This document shows positions 1-7,109 of a DNA stretch of 10,813 bases, in pieces. Origin of the DNA: F23-B02 sp045599385 (GTDB lineage Bacteria > Bacillota > Clostridia > Oscillospirales > Oscillospiraceae); NCBI GenBank assembly GCA_045599385.1, contig JAZRVW010000065.1, forward strand, positions 1 through 10,813, given 5' to 3'. The first letter of the stretch is position 1. The number at the start of each line of letters is the position of its first letter. A program made the translations under genes and the position numbers. Below the pieces are notes generated by a model. It ran no database searches and was not told where the DNA came from. It worked only from the letters and a program-made list of their open reading frames with translations.

Positions 1-158
1 TGCTCTACCTTGTTGTCATACCACCACTGGAGAATGGGGTCAACGCAGTATGCCATGAACTTCTCGTCCAGGTTGAAGAAATATACAGTGAAGAGCACTG
101 CAAATGTGCCTGCTGCACCGCCAAGTGCTACGAGGGGAACCTTTACGATTTTTTTCAT
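1..158 (-). CDS. Membrane-anchored protein of unknown function, N-terminal part only
   Basis: This gene runs off the left edge, so only the first 52 codons are visible. The product starts MKKIVKVPLVALGGAAGTFA and continues with a hydrophobic stretch to about residue 28 (VLFTVYFF). An acidic and aromatic segment follows (NLDEKF, then QWWYDNK). This reads as one N-terminal membrane segment or an uncleaved signal anchor. The start is supported by AAGGAG at 167-172 on the minus strand, 8 bases before the ATG at 158. It begins 16 bases after the stop of the 529-residue dehydratase subunit, so it is almost certainly the third gene of that operon. I do not recognise the family. The context would allow a membrane partner or a transporter for the acyl-CoA pathway, but that is inference from position only. 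Confidence 0.6.
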   Translation of the reverse strand, partial: MKKIVKVPLVALGGAAGTFAVLFTVYFFNLDEKFMAYCVDPILQWWYDNKVE

Positions 159-174
159 TGTTATTTCTCCTTTC

Positions 175-1764
175 TTACCATGCTTTCTCATCGGGCAGGA
201 ACTCGATGGTGGGATCCAGAGGCTCTTCGCGCATGACAGTACGCATGTACTGGCTGAACTCGTCGCGAATCTGCTGACGGGTGAATACGCGAGGATCGCA
301 GAGGTCGTGGTTGACCCAAACGATGTGGATGCCGCGCTCACGTGCCTGATCCTCGAACTGACCGTGCATGCCGTTGAGAGCCTTGCAGGACATATGCTCC
401 CACATCATGACCATATCTGCGTTCATTCTCTCAACATGCTCCCAAAGCTCGTCAACGAGAACCTCGTAGCCGCCGTGGGTCTTATTACGCATGATCATGT
501 TCATGTTCAGGTATGCCATATCCTTGTATGCCTGCTCATAGTTCTCGGGCTTGTTCTCTTCGCAGAACTGCTTATCGACGACCATGGAGAGCATATCGGT
601 CAGGGGGATAACGCCCCAGCAGTTGATCATCCAGTACAGCTGGTCGATGCAGTACTGAGGCTGAACGCCCCAGACGATGCAGCGGTGGCGGTACTCGGGA
701 GCCTGCATGGTCTTGTTCTTGTAGCCCTTGATGATGAGGTCATTGATCTTCTTCTCAATGGGCGGGAAATCAGCAGAACGTCCGCAGTTGCCCATGTAGT
801 CGGTATCGTTGAACAGGGAGAATACTGCGCCATAGAACTGCGGATACGGAGTGGAGTTGACCTCAAGCCAGCTCCAGCGCATACGGGTGGTTCCGTTGAC
901 GCGCTTGATTGCTTCAAAGTATGCGTCCCAATCCCACTTAACACCCATCTGATCTTCAACCCACTTGATGCAGGCCTTCATGTCCTCTGCGGCGTAGTCG
1001 AGAACGTCGGGAGATTCATGACGCATGGGGGCTGCAAGCTGGAAGGTGGGGATACCGTACTCGCGCTCGAGGCGCTTTGCGATAAGGCCGTTGCCCATGA
1101 GGGAGCCGTCGCAGGTGGTGTTGACCTGAACAGCGCACTTGCCGAGAACGGCGAAGTCGTCCTCAATGGAGATACCGGCTTCAGCTTCAGGCATGGGGCA
1201 AACGTCACCGGGAATACCGAAACGCTGTGCAACGTCAAGGTAATGCATGGTGGACTGCTGGGTCATGATGTTTGCGGAGAACATGCAGGGGATCTCACGC
1301 AGGATTGCCTTCAGCATGGGGAAGCCCATCATGAAGACAGTCATTGCGTTCTCATCGGAGAGGACGCACTTGTTGGAGAATTCAACATCATTGCCGCAGC
1401 GGCGGTCACCGCGAAGGGTTTCCTTGATGCACTTTGCAACGTCCTTTACGACGAAGTCCATTGCGGTATGGGTGATACGCAGAGTTTCATCACGCTGGCC
1501 CATGGTGAACTTGTCTATTGCGTGGGGAACTGCCAGATAGTTGGACATCCAGCGGTAACGGAACAGGCCCTTGATTGCGCCCTTGGACATGGTAACATCA
1601 ATAACAATGCTCCACAGATACAGCCATCTGGAGAAATCATACAGGGTGTCCTTGAGACCGCGCCACTCACGGCGTTTTCTTACCTTGCCGTCGTTAAAGA
1701 GCTTACCGTATTGGGTTTCGCCCTTTTTCTTCTTGGTATTGTATACAACATCAACAGTCTTCAT
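175..1764 (-). CDS. 2-hydroxyacyl-CoA dehydratase / benzoyl-CoA reductase family subunit, long form (529 aa)
   Basis: The product belongs to the HgdA/HgdB-HadB/HadC-BcrB/BcrC superfamily (2-hydroxyglutaryl-CoA dehydratase, D-component). In that family two related subunits each carry a [4Fe-4S] cluster and accept an ATP-energised electron from a separate activator. Three cysteines sit where the family places cluster ligands: C189 (GDVCPMPEAEAG), C218 (NTTCDGSLMG, the family CDG motif) and C460 (WEHMSCKALNG). At 529 residues it is longer than the usual 375-480. The extra length is mainly an N-terminal part of about 130 residues that is lysine- and arginine-rich at the start (KKKKGE, VRKRREW). 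The start codon overlaps the upstream gene's stop by one base (TAATG), and GGAGGTG at 1772-1778 lies inside that gene's last codons, so the two are probably translationally coupled. The substrate cannot be deduced. It is distant from the classical 2-hydroxyglutaryl enzymes. Confidence 0.8.
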   Translation of the reverse strand: MKTVDVVYNTKKKKGETQYGKLFNDGKVRKRREWRGLKDTLYDFSRWLYLWSIVIDVTMSKGAIKGLFRYRWMSNYLAVPHAIDKFTMGQRDETLRITHTAMDFVVKDVAKCIKETLRGDRRCGNDVEFSNKCVLSDENAMTVFMMGFPMLKAILREIPCMFSANIMTQQSTMHYLDVAQRFGIPGDVCPMPEAEAGISIEDDFAVLGKCAVQVNTTCDGSLMGNGLIAKRLEREYGIPTFQLAAPMRHESPDVLDYAAEDMKACIKWVEDQMGVKWDWDAYFEAIKRVNGTTRMRWSWLEVNSTPYPQFYGAVFSLFNDTDYMGNCGRSADFPPIEKKINDLIIKGYKNKTMQAPEYRHRCIVWGVQPQYCIDQLYWMINCWGVIPLTDMLSMVVDKQFCEENKPENYEQAYKDMAYLNMNMIMRNKTHGGYEVLVDELWEHVERMNADMVMMWEHMSCKALNGMHGQFEDQARERGIHIVWVNHDLCDPRVFTRQQIRDEFSQYMRTVMREEPLDPTIEFLPDEKAW

Positions 1765-2960
1765 TATTTGGCACCTCCCTGAATCTTCTTGATTTCAATG
1801 CTTTCTACGAATGCCTGTACGCGAGTACGCATCTGGCCGATAGAGGATGCAATGTTGTAAGGTCTGTTGACTGCGAGTACGGGGTAGCCGTAATCGTCCT
1901 GAAGCATGGTGGAGCCCAGGAGCTTCTCGTATGCCCAGGGGTCACAGAAGTTGACCTGCTCATAGATGACGCCGTCAACGCCGTATTCGTCGGCAAGGTC
2001 AGCAACATACTGCTTGCGTCCGTATACCTTGGGCATATCCATGTAGCGAGGACACTGGCTCATCATGACATAGTGACGTGCAACCTGAGTGAGTGCGTCT
2101 TCCTCGTCATTGAGTTCAATGGGAACTCTGCCGGGGAATGCGCCGAAGCAGTAGCGGTCAGCTGCAACATAAGCACCGCAGTCCTCAATGAGCTTAATGA
2201 GGCTGAGGTCATCGATTTCGGAGCCGACAACAGCAACGCGTGCGCGGTAGGGCTTGTCATCGGGTTCTCTCTTGGCAACTTCCTTCAGGGTCTCCTGCAG
2301 TTTCTTCTTGATGAGATACTTGGGGCAGACGTATGTAGCAAGGGTGAATACTGCAAATTCATAGCCGGTGATTCTGGGCTTCTCTTCCTTGCGGAACTGG
2401 CTCAGCTCCATGATGAGCTCGCAAATTTCATTGTGCTCCTTGACAGCGGCTCTGATGGCCTTGTCAGAAATGTCAATGCCGTAGTTCTCGTGCAGAGGAT
2501 TGAGTATGTGGTTCTGGCACTGCAGCTTCATGAGATTAACGCCGTTTTCGTCGGCCTTAAGTGCGATTTCCATGTTCTCATAGAAGAACTTGGGATCGCC
2601 GCCGTCCATGGTATGCAGAAGCTCCATGTTCTCGGCGCAGCGGTTAATCATGGTGCAGCCGTCAGGTGCTACCAGGCAGTCTGCGAAGTTGAAGCCGCCT
2701 TCAATTGCTCTTTCAAGCAGAGCACGGCTGTTTTCGCAAAGCAGGCTGGTCATGTAGTAGGTTGCAATATCCATAGAGCCCGTGTTCGGTGCAAACAGAC
2801 GTACACCGAATGTGCCGGCAAGGTTCATAAGGGGCTCGGGTGTGTTCTCGCACAGGAACGCTGCGCAGATTTTGCCCTCGCTCTTAGCCTTGACAATGAG
2901 CTCATTGTTGGCCTCCTGAAGGAGGTCTTCAAAGTATTGCAGATGCTTTAGGTCTCTCAT
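1764..2960 (-). CDS. 2-hydroxyacyl-CoA dehydratase family subunit, standard length (398 aa)
   Basis: This is the partner of the 529-residue subunit and belongs to the same superfamily. The N-terminal domain shows the usual pattern: CENTPEPLMNLAGTFGVRLF (residues 37-56), then C75 (TSLLCENSR) and C102 (VAPDGCTMINR). The C-terminal domain carries EQVNFCDPWAYEKLL with C339. C75, C102 and C339 are the likely ligands of one [4Fe-4S] cluster. Known family members remove water from (R)-2-hydroxyacyl-CoA during amino-acid fermentation, or reduce aromatic acyl-CoA, and need an ATP-dependent activator of the HgdC/HadI type. No activator gene is visible here; it may lie left of the window. This is the first gene of the operon, preceded by GGGGGAATAAACA before the ATG and a sigma-A-like promoter at 3020-3048. 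Two family subunits side by side strongly suggest a heterodimer. The substrate is unknown. Confidence 0.85.
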   Translation of the reverse strand: MRDLKHLQYFEDLLQEANNELIVKAKSEGKICAAFLCENTPEPLMNLAGTFGVRLFAPNTGSMDIATYYMTSLLCENSRALLERAIEGGFNFADCLVAPDGCTMINRCAENMELLHTMDGGDPKFFYENMEIALKADENGVNLMKLQCQNHILNPLHENYGIDISDKAIRAAVKEHNEICELIMELSQFRKEEKPRITGYEFAVFTLATYVCPKYLIKKKLQETLKEVAKREPDDKPYRARVAVVGSEIDDLSLIKLIEDCGAYVAADRYCFGAFPGRVPIELNDEEDALTQVARHYVMMSQCPRYMDMPKVYGRKQYVADLADEYGVDGVIYEQVNFCDPWAYEKLLGSTMLQDDYGYPVLAVNRPYNIASSIGQMRTRVQAFVESIEIKKIQGGAK

Positions 2961-3019
2961 TGTTTATTCCCCCAATCAAATTTTGCTAATTCTTATGCCG
3001 ATTTTATTAGCTTGTTAAT

Positions 3020-3048
3020 ATTTTAGCTCTTCATACTTTTAAAGTCAA
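3020..3048 (-). promoter_or_regulatory. Sigma-A-type promoter of the dehydratase operon
   Basis: On the minus strand TTGACT (3048-3043) is followed, after exactly 17 bases, by TAAAAT (3025-3020). This is five of six matches in each hexamer with ideal spacing. Transcription would start near 3013, giving a leader of about 50 bases to the ATG at 2960. The surrounding 2961-3130 region is AT-rich and otherwise shows nothing recognisable. Confidence 0.65.
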
Positions 3049-3134
3049 TTTATTTATACTTTTTCATTAAGTTGTCCATTTACAATTGTGTTTTTTGTGC
3101 AAAATTGCCACACATAACAGCCAATTTGTATGGC

Positions 3135-3168
3135 AAAAGCCCGAAGTCTACTTGAGCTTCGGGCTTTT
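3135..3168 (-). terminator. Hairpin terminator after the coiled-coil gene
   Basis: A perfect 12-base stem (3135-3146 with 3157-3168, core GCCCGAAG/CTTCGGGC) encloses a 10-base loop. The right arm ends in TTTT when read on either strand, so it may work in both directions. It lies 18 bases beyond the stop of the coiled-coil gene and upstream of the dehydratase promoter, which separates the two units. Confidence 0.8.
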
Positions 3169-3186
3169 ACTATACACATTATAAAC

Positions 3187-3837
3187 TTATTTGCCTGACA
3201 CGGAGAAAATGCCGGATTCCATAAGCTCTTTGAGTCCCTTATGAGATTCGTACATGGAGAGAAGTCTTTCTTCAATGACTCCCCATCTCTTTTCGATTTC
3301 CGCATCGGTTTCCTCAAGCTTTTTCCTTGATTCATAATCTGCATCGGCAATGCGCTTGCTTGCCTCTGCTTCTGCTTCTGCGGAGATTCTTTCTGCTTCC
3401 TGGCTCTTGAGTGCAACTTCCTCGTCTGCGGTGGCAAGGCGCTTAAGAGCAACGTTTTCAGCAGCGGATACAATTTCGTCTGCCTGCTTTTCGCTTTCGG
3501 CAAAAGCAGCCTGGGCCTGCTCTTCCCTGCTCTGCAGGTCGGCAAGAAACGCATCCTCGCGCAGCTTCATGTTTTCAACGTAAGTATCGGCAGTAGCCTG
3601 AGCTGCTTCAAAAATTCCGTTAATCATTGCAGAAACTTCTGCAAGTGTGCCGGCTTCGCTTACCTTGATTTCAAAGTCCTTCTGAATCTGCTGTGCCGAT
3701 TCAAGCTGAATTCTGAGTTCATCATTCTGCTGCTGTGCCTCTGCAAGACGGCGCTTGAGTTCGTCATTTTCCTGCTTCTGACTGTTAATCAGAGCAATCA
3801 TTTCGTTTTTAGAAAGATTCATTGCGTCGTTTTTCAT
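3187..3837 (-). CDS. Cytoplasmic coiled-coil protein, DivIVA-like
   Basis: The product has 216 residues, no signal peptide and no membrane segment, and is dominated by heptad-like sequence rich in Glu, Ala, Lys and Gln. There is a short N-terminal coiled coil (about residues 10-60), a hinge with GTLAEVSAMINGIFEAAQAT (63-82), then a long helix with alternating AE/AEA runs to about residue 195. The hinge and the following helix resemble DivIVA/Wag31-type or ATP-synthase-b-like coiled-coil proteins common in Clostridia, but the N-terminal lipid-binding motif of true DivIVA is not evident. AAAGGAG sits 8 bases before the chosen ATG. A second Met at residue 6 is a possible alternative start. Both flanks carry hairpins, and no clear promoter is visible in the 60 bases after the SLH gene. 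It may be made from read-through or from a weak local promoter. A structural or cell-envelope scaffold role is a guess. Confidence 0.7.
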   Translation of the reverse strand: MKNDAMNLSKNEMIALINSQKQENDELKRRLAEAQQQNDELRIQLESAQQIQKDFEIKVSEAGTLAEVSAMINGIFEAAQATADTYVENMKLREDAFLADLQSREEQAQAAFAESEKQADEIVSAAENVALKRLATADEEVALKSQEAERISAEAEAEASKRIADADYESRKKLEETDAEIEKRWGVIEERLLSMYESHKGLKELMESGIFSVSGK

Positions 3838-3863
3838 ACAAAATACTCCTTTGGTATTTCAGA

Positions 3864-3893
3864 TAAAGGACACAGCAAGTGCTGTGTCCTTTA
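3864..3893 (-). terminator. Hairpin terminator after the SLH protein gene
   Basis: A perfect 14-base inverted repeat (3864-3877 with 3880-3893, core AAGGACACAGCA/TGCTGTGTCCTT) has a 2-base centre, so in RNA the closing pairs open into a small loop. It starts four bases after the stop codon of the SLH gene. No long U tract follows, so termination may be partial and allow read-through into the coiled-coil gene. Confidence 0.7.
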
Positions 3894-3897
3894 TTAA

Positions 3898-6800
3898 TTA
3901 ATATGCCTTGCCTTCGCCGATTGCACGGTACATAAACATAACCACCTGCCAGCGATTGCAGGTTACATTGGGACGGAAGGTATTGTCCTGATAACCGGTG
4001 GTGATGCCGTTTTCAACAGCCCATGCAACTGCATTGCGGAAGGGTGTTGCTATTGTGACCGCATCGGCAAAGCCGGCAATGCTTCCGCTAGAGGCAGGCT
4101 CACCGAAGTAACGCCAGAGGAATGTTACGAACTCCGCGCGGGAAACGGTCTTGCTGGGCTTGAAGGTGCCGTCATTGTAGCCGGTGGTTATTCCCTGCTC
4201 TGCTGCCCACAGAATTGCCTTGTAGAATGGAGCGCAGGAGCCGGTGCTGGATACATCGCTGAAGGGATTCTTAAGGCTTGCGGGCTCCGGACGGCCTGCG
4301 GCACGCCAGAGGAATGTTACAACCTGACCGCGTGTGCAGGGAGAGGTGGGGCTGAAGTGGGTTTCATCAGTACCCGAGGTAATCTGCGGGTCATAGGTAT
4401 ATGCCCACATGATTGCGGTGTAGTACTGGTCCTTATTGCTTACGTCCCAGAACGGATTGGTTACTCTCGCTCCGCACTTATGTCCGTCAGCGTCAACGCG
4501 GGTGCAGACACCCTTCTCGTACTGGTGGCCCAGTGCGGGGAAGTTTTCGGTGCGGCTTTCGTCAACGAGGCCGCAGCCGGTGCAGATATACTTGATGGAG
4601 CCGGGCTCGGTGCAGGTTGCGGGAATCACAACCTTTTCATACTCGTGAACGCCGATGCTGCCGTATTCTTCACCGCACACATCGCAAACAGCTTTGGAGC
4701 AGCAGGTTGCATGGCCGCCGCTGTGCTCCTGCTTGGCGCTGAGCTGATACCATCTTTCGTTGATGAAGATGCCCTGAGCTTCAAGGTCATCTCTGATATC
4801 CGCAAGGCTCTTGCCGCACTTCTGACAGCCGAGCCAGTGATATGTATCATCGTGGCAATGGTCAATGTCGGCTACTGTAATTTTGTCAAGGAAATCATTG
4901 ACGGAGATTTTTGAAAGGTCGGAGAAATTGCCGCTTTCAACAATTGCAAGGATATCGCTTACTTCCCAGCCCATTCTGCTTGCAAGGGAAATAATGTCAA
5001 CGGAGCTGAGAACATCGGCACCGGGGTGGAGCTCATGTCCGGTGCATTCGTCAATAATGGAGTTCTTGTCGCCGGGAATGCTTGCTCTTTCGTCCATGTA
5101 GATATTGCCGCACTTCTTGCACTGCCAGTATTCCAGAGTGCCGTCTGCGGTGCAGGTGCTGGGAACGGCGGCAACATGCTTCAGGTTGTCGGCGCACTTG
5201 CCGCATACGGGATAGTATTCCCAGCCCTTCTGGATTATTTCGCCACAGCCAAGGCATACGGTGTCGCCGGTGTAGCCGGGATTCTTTCCTTCGGGCTCAC
5301 AGACGCCCACAATTTCAGTCCCGCCTACATGATTGCTGGGGTTGCGCTGACCGTCGTCATAGCCGCAGGCCATACAGGTCTTGCCGCTGCAGCAGGTGGG
5401 TGTATCCAGAGGATTCATGGTATGGGAAGAAGGTACGTTGTACTGATAATGACAGTATTTGCATTCTTTCCAGTGACCTGTTGAATCGTAAGCGTACTGC
5501 TGAATAGAAATGTTTGCGGTGGTCTGACCGAAAACGGTTATGTAATGGGTGTGTGCCTCGATGAAAACCTCATCTTCGCTTACTTCGGTTTCTGCGTTTT
5601 CATCAGTATAGTAGCAGCCGCACTTATCGCAGTACCAGTACTCGATATTGCCGATACCGCCGCCTTCGCAGTTTTCGCAGCCTTCTTCCTTTGCGTCAAA
5701 ATGCTGGAGATTATGTGCGCAGAGCTTGTCGCTCTCATGTCCCTTTTCAATCATTCTGCCGCAGTCAAGGCACCATACATCGCCGGTGTAGCCGGGTGCT
5801 TCGGTGGTAGCTTCCTTGAAGCCGCGAACCTCTGTATTCACATGATTATCAAGGTCAAAATCGCCATGCTCATAGCCGCATTCGCAGATTGCCTTGGAGC
5901 AGCAGGTTGCCTTGTGCTGTGCATCATTGTGTAACTCAGTGGTGTTGTCAATGATGGTTTCGCACATGGTGCAGTACTGCCAGTGGTAAGTTTCGTCGCA
6001 ATCATAATCGGGGGTATGGGGAACTACAGGAAGTCTGACATCGCTCTTGCTGTACTTAACAGTACCTGCTCCATTGAAGTAATCGCCGCAGACATCGCAG
6101 ACGTAATACTCCTTGTTACCCTCTACACAGCAGGTTGCCGCCTTATAGGGAACAACGGTAAGCTGATGCTTTGCCTGGCTGTTATCAATTTCAATATCGG
6201 TGAGCTTCAGGGTATTGCCCGTTCCTTCGGGATTGCCATATCTGTTGCCGCAGTGCTCGCACTGCCAGTACTCGATATTGCCGTCCTTCTTGCAGGTGGG
6301 CTCAACGCGGTCATGGTGCTCCATATCGTGAGCGGTGGGGTCTTTGGCAACAACTGTATCCTTGATGGTAATTTCAAGATTTGCAGCGCTGTCAAGGTAG
6401 ATTCTGTGGCAGACATCACACTGCCAGTATTCAATGCTGCCCTCTTTAACGCAGGTGGGAGCCTTTGCCGCATGATAAACAAGGTCATGAACAGCGCATG
6501 CCTCGCGCTCCTTTACATGAAGGGTAACGGTATCGCTGATAACAATGCCTCTTTTTGAAAATCCGTCAATGTAGTATGCTGCGCAGCGGATATTCATTCC
6601 GTCCATATCCGACGTTACATTTTTAAGCACAAGAGTCTGGTCTGTGCCCAGTGCTCTGTTCAGGACAGTGGAAATCTTAAGCAGGAATTCCAGTCCGCTC
6701 AAATCAATTTCATCGGCATCATACCAAAGGTAATTGACATCTCCACCGGTAAGTGTGCCGGTTCTTTTTGCCTCAAACTGAAATACTGCGGTTTCACCCG

Positions 6801-6924
6801 CATATACTGTCTGGGATGTGGCCTGCTTGCTGACAGCAATATCGCCCAAAGCAAAAGCGCTGAAGGGCATCAAGCTTGCAAGCATCAGAACAACCAACAC
6901 AAAGCTAATAACACGTTTTTTCAT
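3898..6924 (-). CDS. Secreted cysteine-rich repeat protein with three C-terminal SLH repeats
   Basis: The start is placed at the ATG at 6924, not at upstream in-frame codons, because it follows AGGGGGAAACACA and begins a clear signal peptide (residues 1-25, MKKR, hydrophobic core, AFA cleavage site). The mature protein has an Ig-like N-terminal part (about 26-135, with ETAVFQFEA, NYLWYDADE and MDGMNIRCAAY). A very long cysteine- and histidine-rich middle follows (about 140-815), with repeats of the form TC..(E/D)G..EYWQC..CG. I count 57 cysteines in all, and 15 CxxC motifs. The last 186 residues are three S-layer homology repeats (each with F.DV, A..W, GITTGY.D.TF.P and R...V.F..R), which bind secondary cell-wall polymer. 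The protein should sit outside the membrane, held on the wall by the SLH part. The CxxC units look like zinc-ribbon or rubredoxin-knuckle folds, but bound metal is inference. No catalytic domain is seen. Confidence 0.85.
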   Translation of the reverse strand: MKKRVISFVLVVLMLASLMPFSAFALGDIAVSKQATSQTVYAGETAVFQFEAKRTGTLTGGDVNYLWYDADEIDLSGLEFLLKISTVLNRALGTDQTLVLKNVTSDMDGMNIRCAAYYIDGFSKRGIVISDTVTLHVKEREACAVHDLVYHAAKAPTCVKEGSIEYWQCDVCHRIYLDSAANLEITIKDTVVAKDPTAHDMEHHDRVEPTCKKDGNIEYWQCEHCGNRYGNPEGTGNTLKLTDIEIDNSQAKHQLTVVPYKAATCCVEGNKEYYVCDVCGDYFNGAGTVKYSKSDVRLPVVPHTPDYDCDETYHWQYCTMCETIIDNTTELHNDAQHKATCCSKAICECGYEHGDFDLDNHVNTEVRGFKEATTEAPGYTGDVWCLDCGRMIEKGHESDKLCAHNLQHFDAKEEGCENCEGGGIGNIEYWYCDKCGCYYTDENAETEVSEDEVFIEAHTHYITVFGQTTANISIQQYAYDSTGHWKECKYCHYQYNVPSSHTMNPLDTPTCCSGKTCMACGYDDGQRNPSNHVGGTEIVGVCEPEGKNPGYTGDTVCLGCGEIIQKGWEYYPVCGKCADNLKHVAAVPSTCTADGTLEYWQCKKCGNIYMDERASIPGDKNSIIDECTGHELHPGADVLSSVDIISLASRMGWEVSDILAIVESGNFSDLSKISVNDFLDKITVADIDHCHDDTYHWLGCQKCGKSLADIRDDLEAQGIFINERWYQLSAKQEHSGGHATCCSKAVCDVCGEEYGSIGVHEYEKVVIPATCTEPGSIKYICTGCGLVDESRTENFPALGHQYEKGVCTRVDADGHKCGARVTNPFWDVSNKDQYYTAIMWAYTYDPQITSGTDETHFSPTSPCTRGQVVTFLWRAAGRPEPASLKNPFSDVSSTGSCAPFYKAILWAAEQGITTGYNDGTFKPSKTVSRAEFVTFLWRYFGEPASSGSIAGFADAVTIATPFRNAVAWAVENGITTGYQDNTFRPNVTCNRWQVVMFMYRAIGEGKAY

Positions 6925-6951
6925 TGTGTTTCCCCCTTGCATAGTTTTATA

Positions 6952-6957
6952 ATTATA
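6952..6957 (-). promoter_or_regulatory. Candidate -10 box for the SLH protein gene
   Basis: A perfect TATAAT lies on the minus strand at 6957-6952. It would start transcription near 6945, about 20 bases before the ATG at 6924. No good -35 hexamer stands 16-18 bases upstream, so this is a tentative assignment. Confidence 0.35.
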
Positions 6958-7064
6958 CATTGAATATACTACCACACATTACGTAAACCCGCAATATGCC
7001 AAATTGTAAATTTTCTTCTATATTATTTAGACATATTACCATTATTTGTTTTAATTTTTGTAGT

Positions 7065-7098
7065 AAAAAAATGCCCGATGCTGTTGCATCGGGCTTTA
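7065..7098 (-). terminator. Rho-independent terminator of glnA
   Basis: A 9-base GC-rich stem (GCCCGATGC, 7073-7081, with GCATCGGGC, 7086-7094) closes a TGTT loop (AACA on the minus strand). On the minus strand it is followed by A and then seven T residues (7071-7065), the classic intrinsic terminator form. It begins about a dozen bases beyond the glnA stop. The remaining 6925-7064 stretch is AT-rich and holds no gene. Confidence 0.9.
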
Positions 7099-7109
7099 AT
7101 ATATCTGGA

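Noticed and set aside
10..1782. 590-codon open frame on the plus strand opposite the 529-residue dehydratase subunit
   Set aside because: It is antisense to a gene with clear family motifs and cluster cysteines, has no ribosome site, and its product looks like a low-complexity mirror of codon bias (many V, A, L, H, G).
2073..2951. 292-codon plus-strand frame opposite the 398-residue subunit
   Set aside because: Same reasoning: it is antisense to a well-supported gene and has no recognisable motif.
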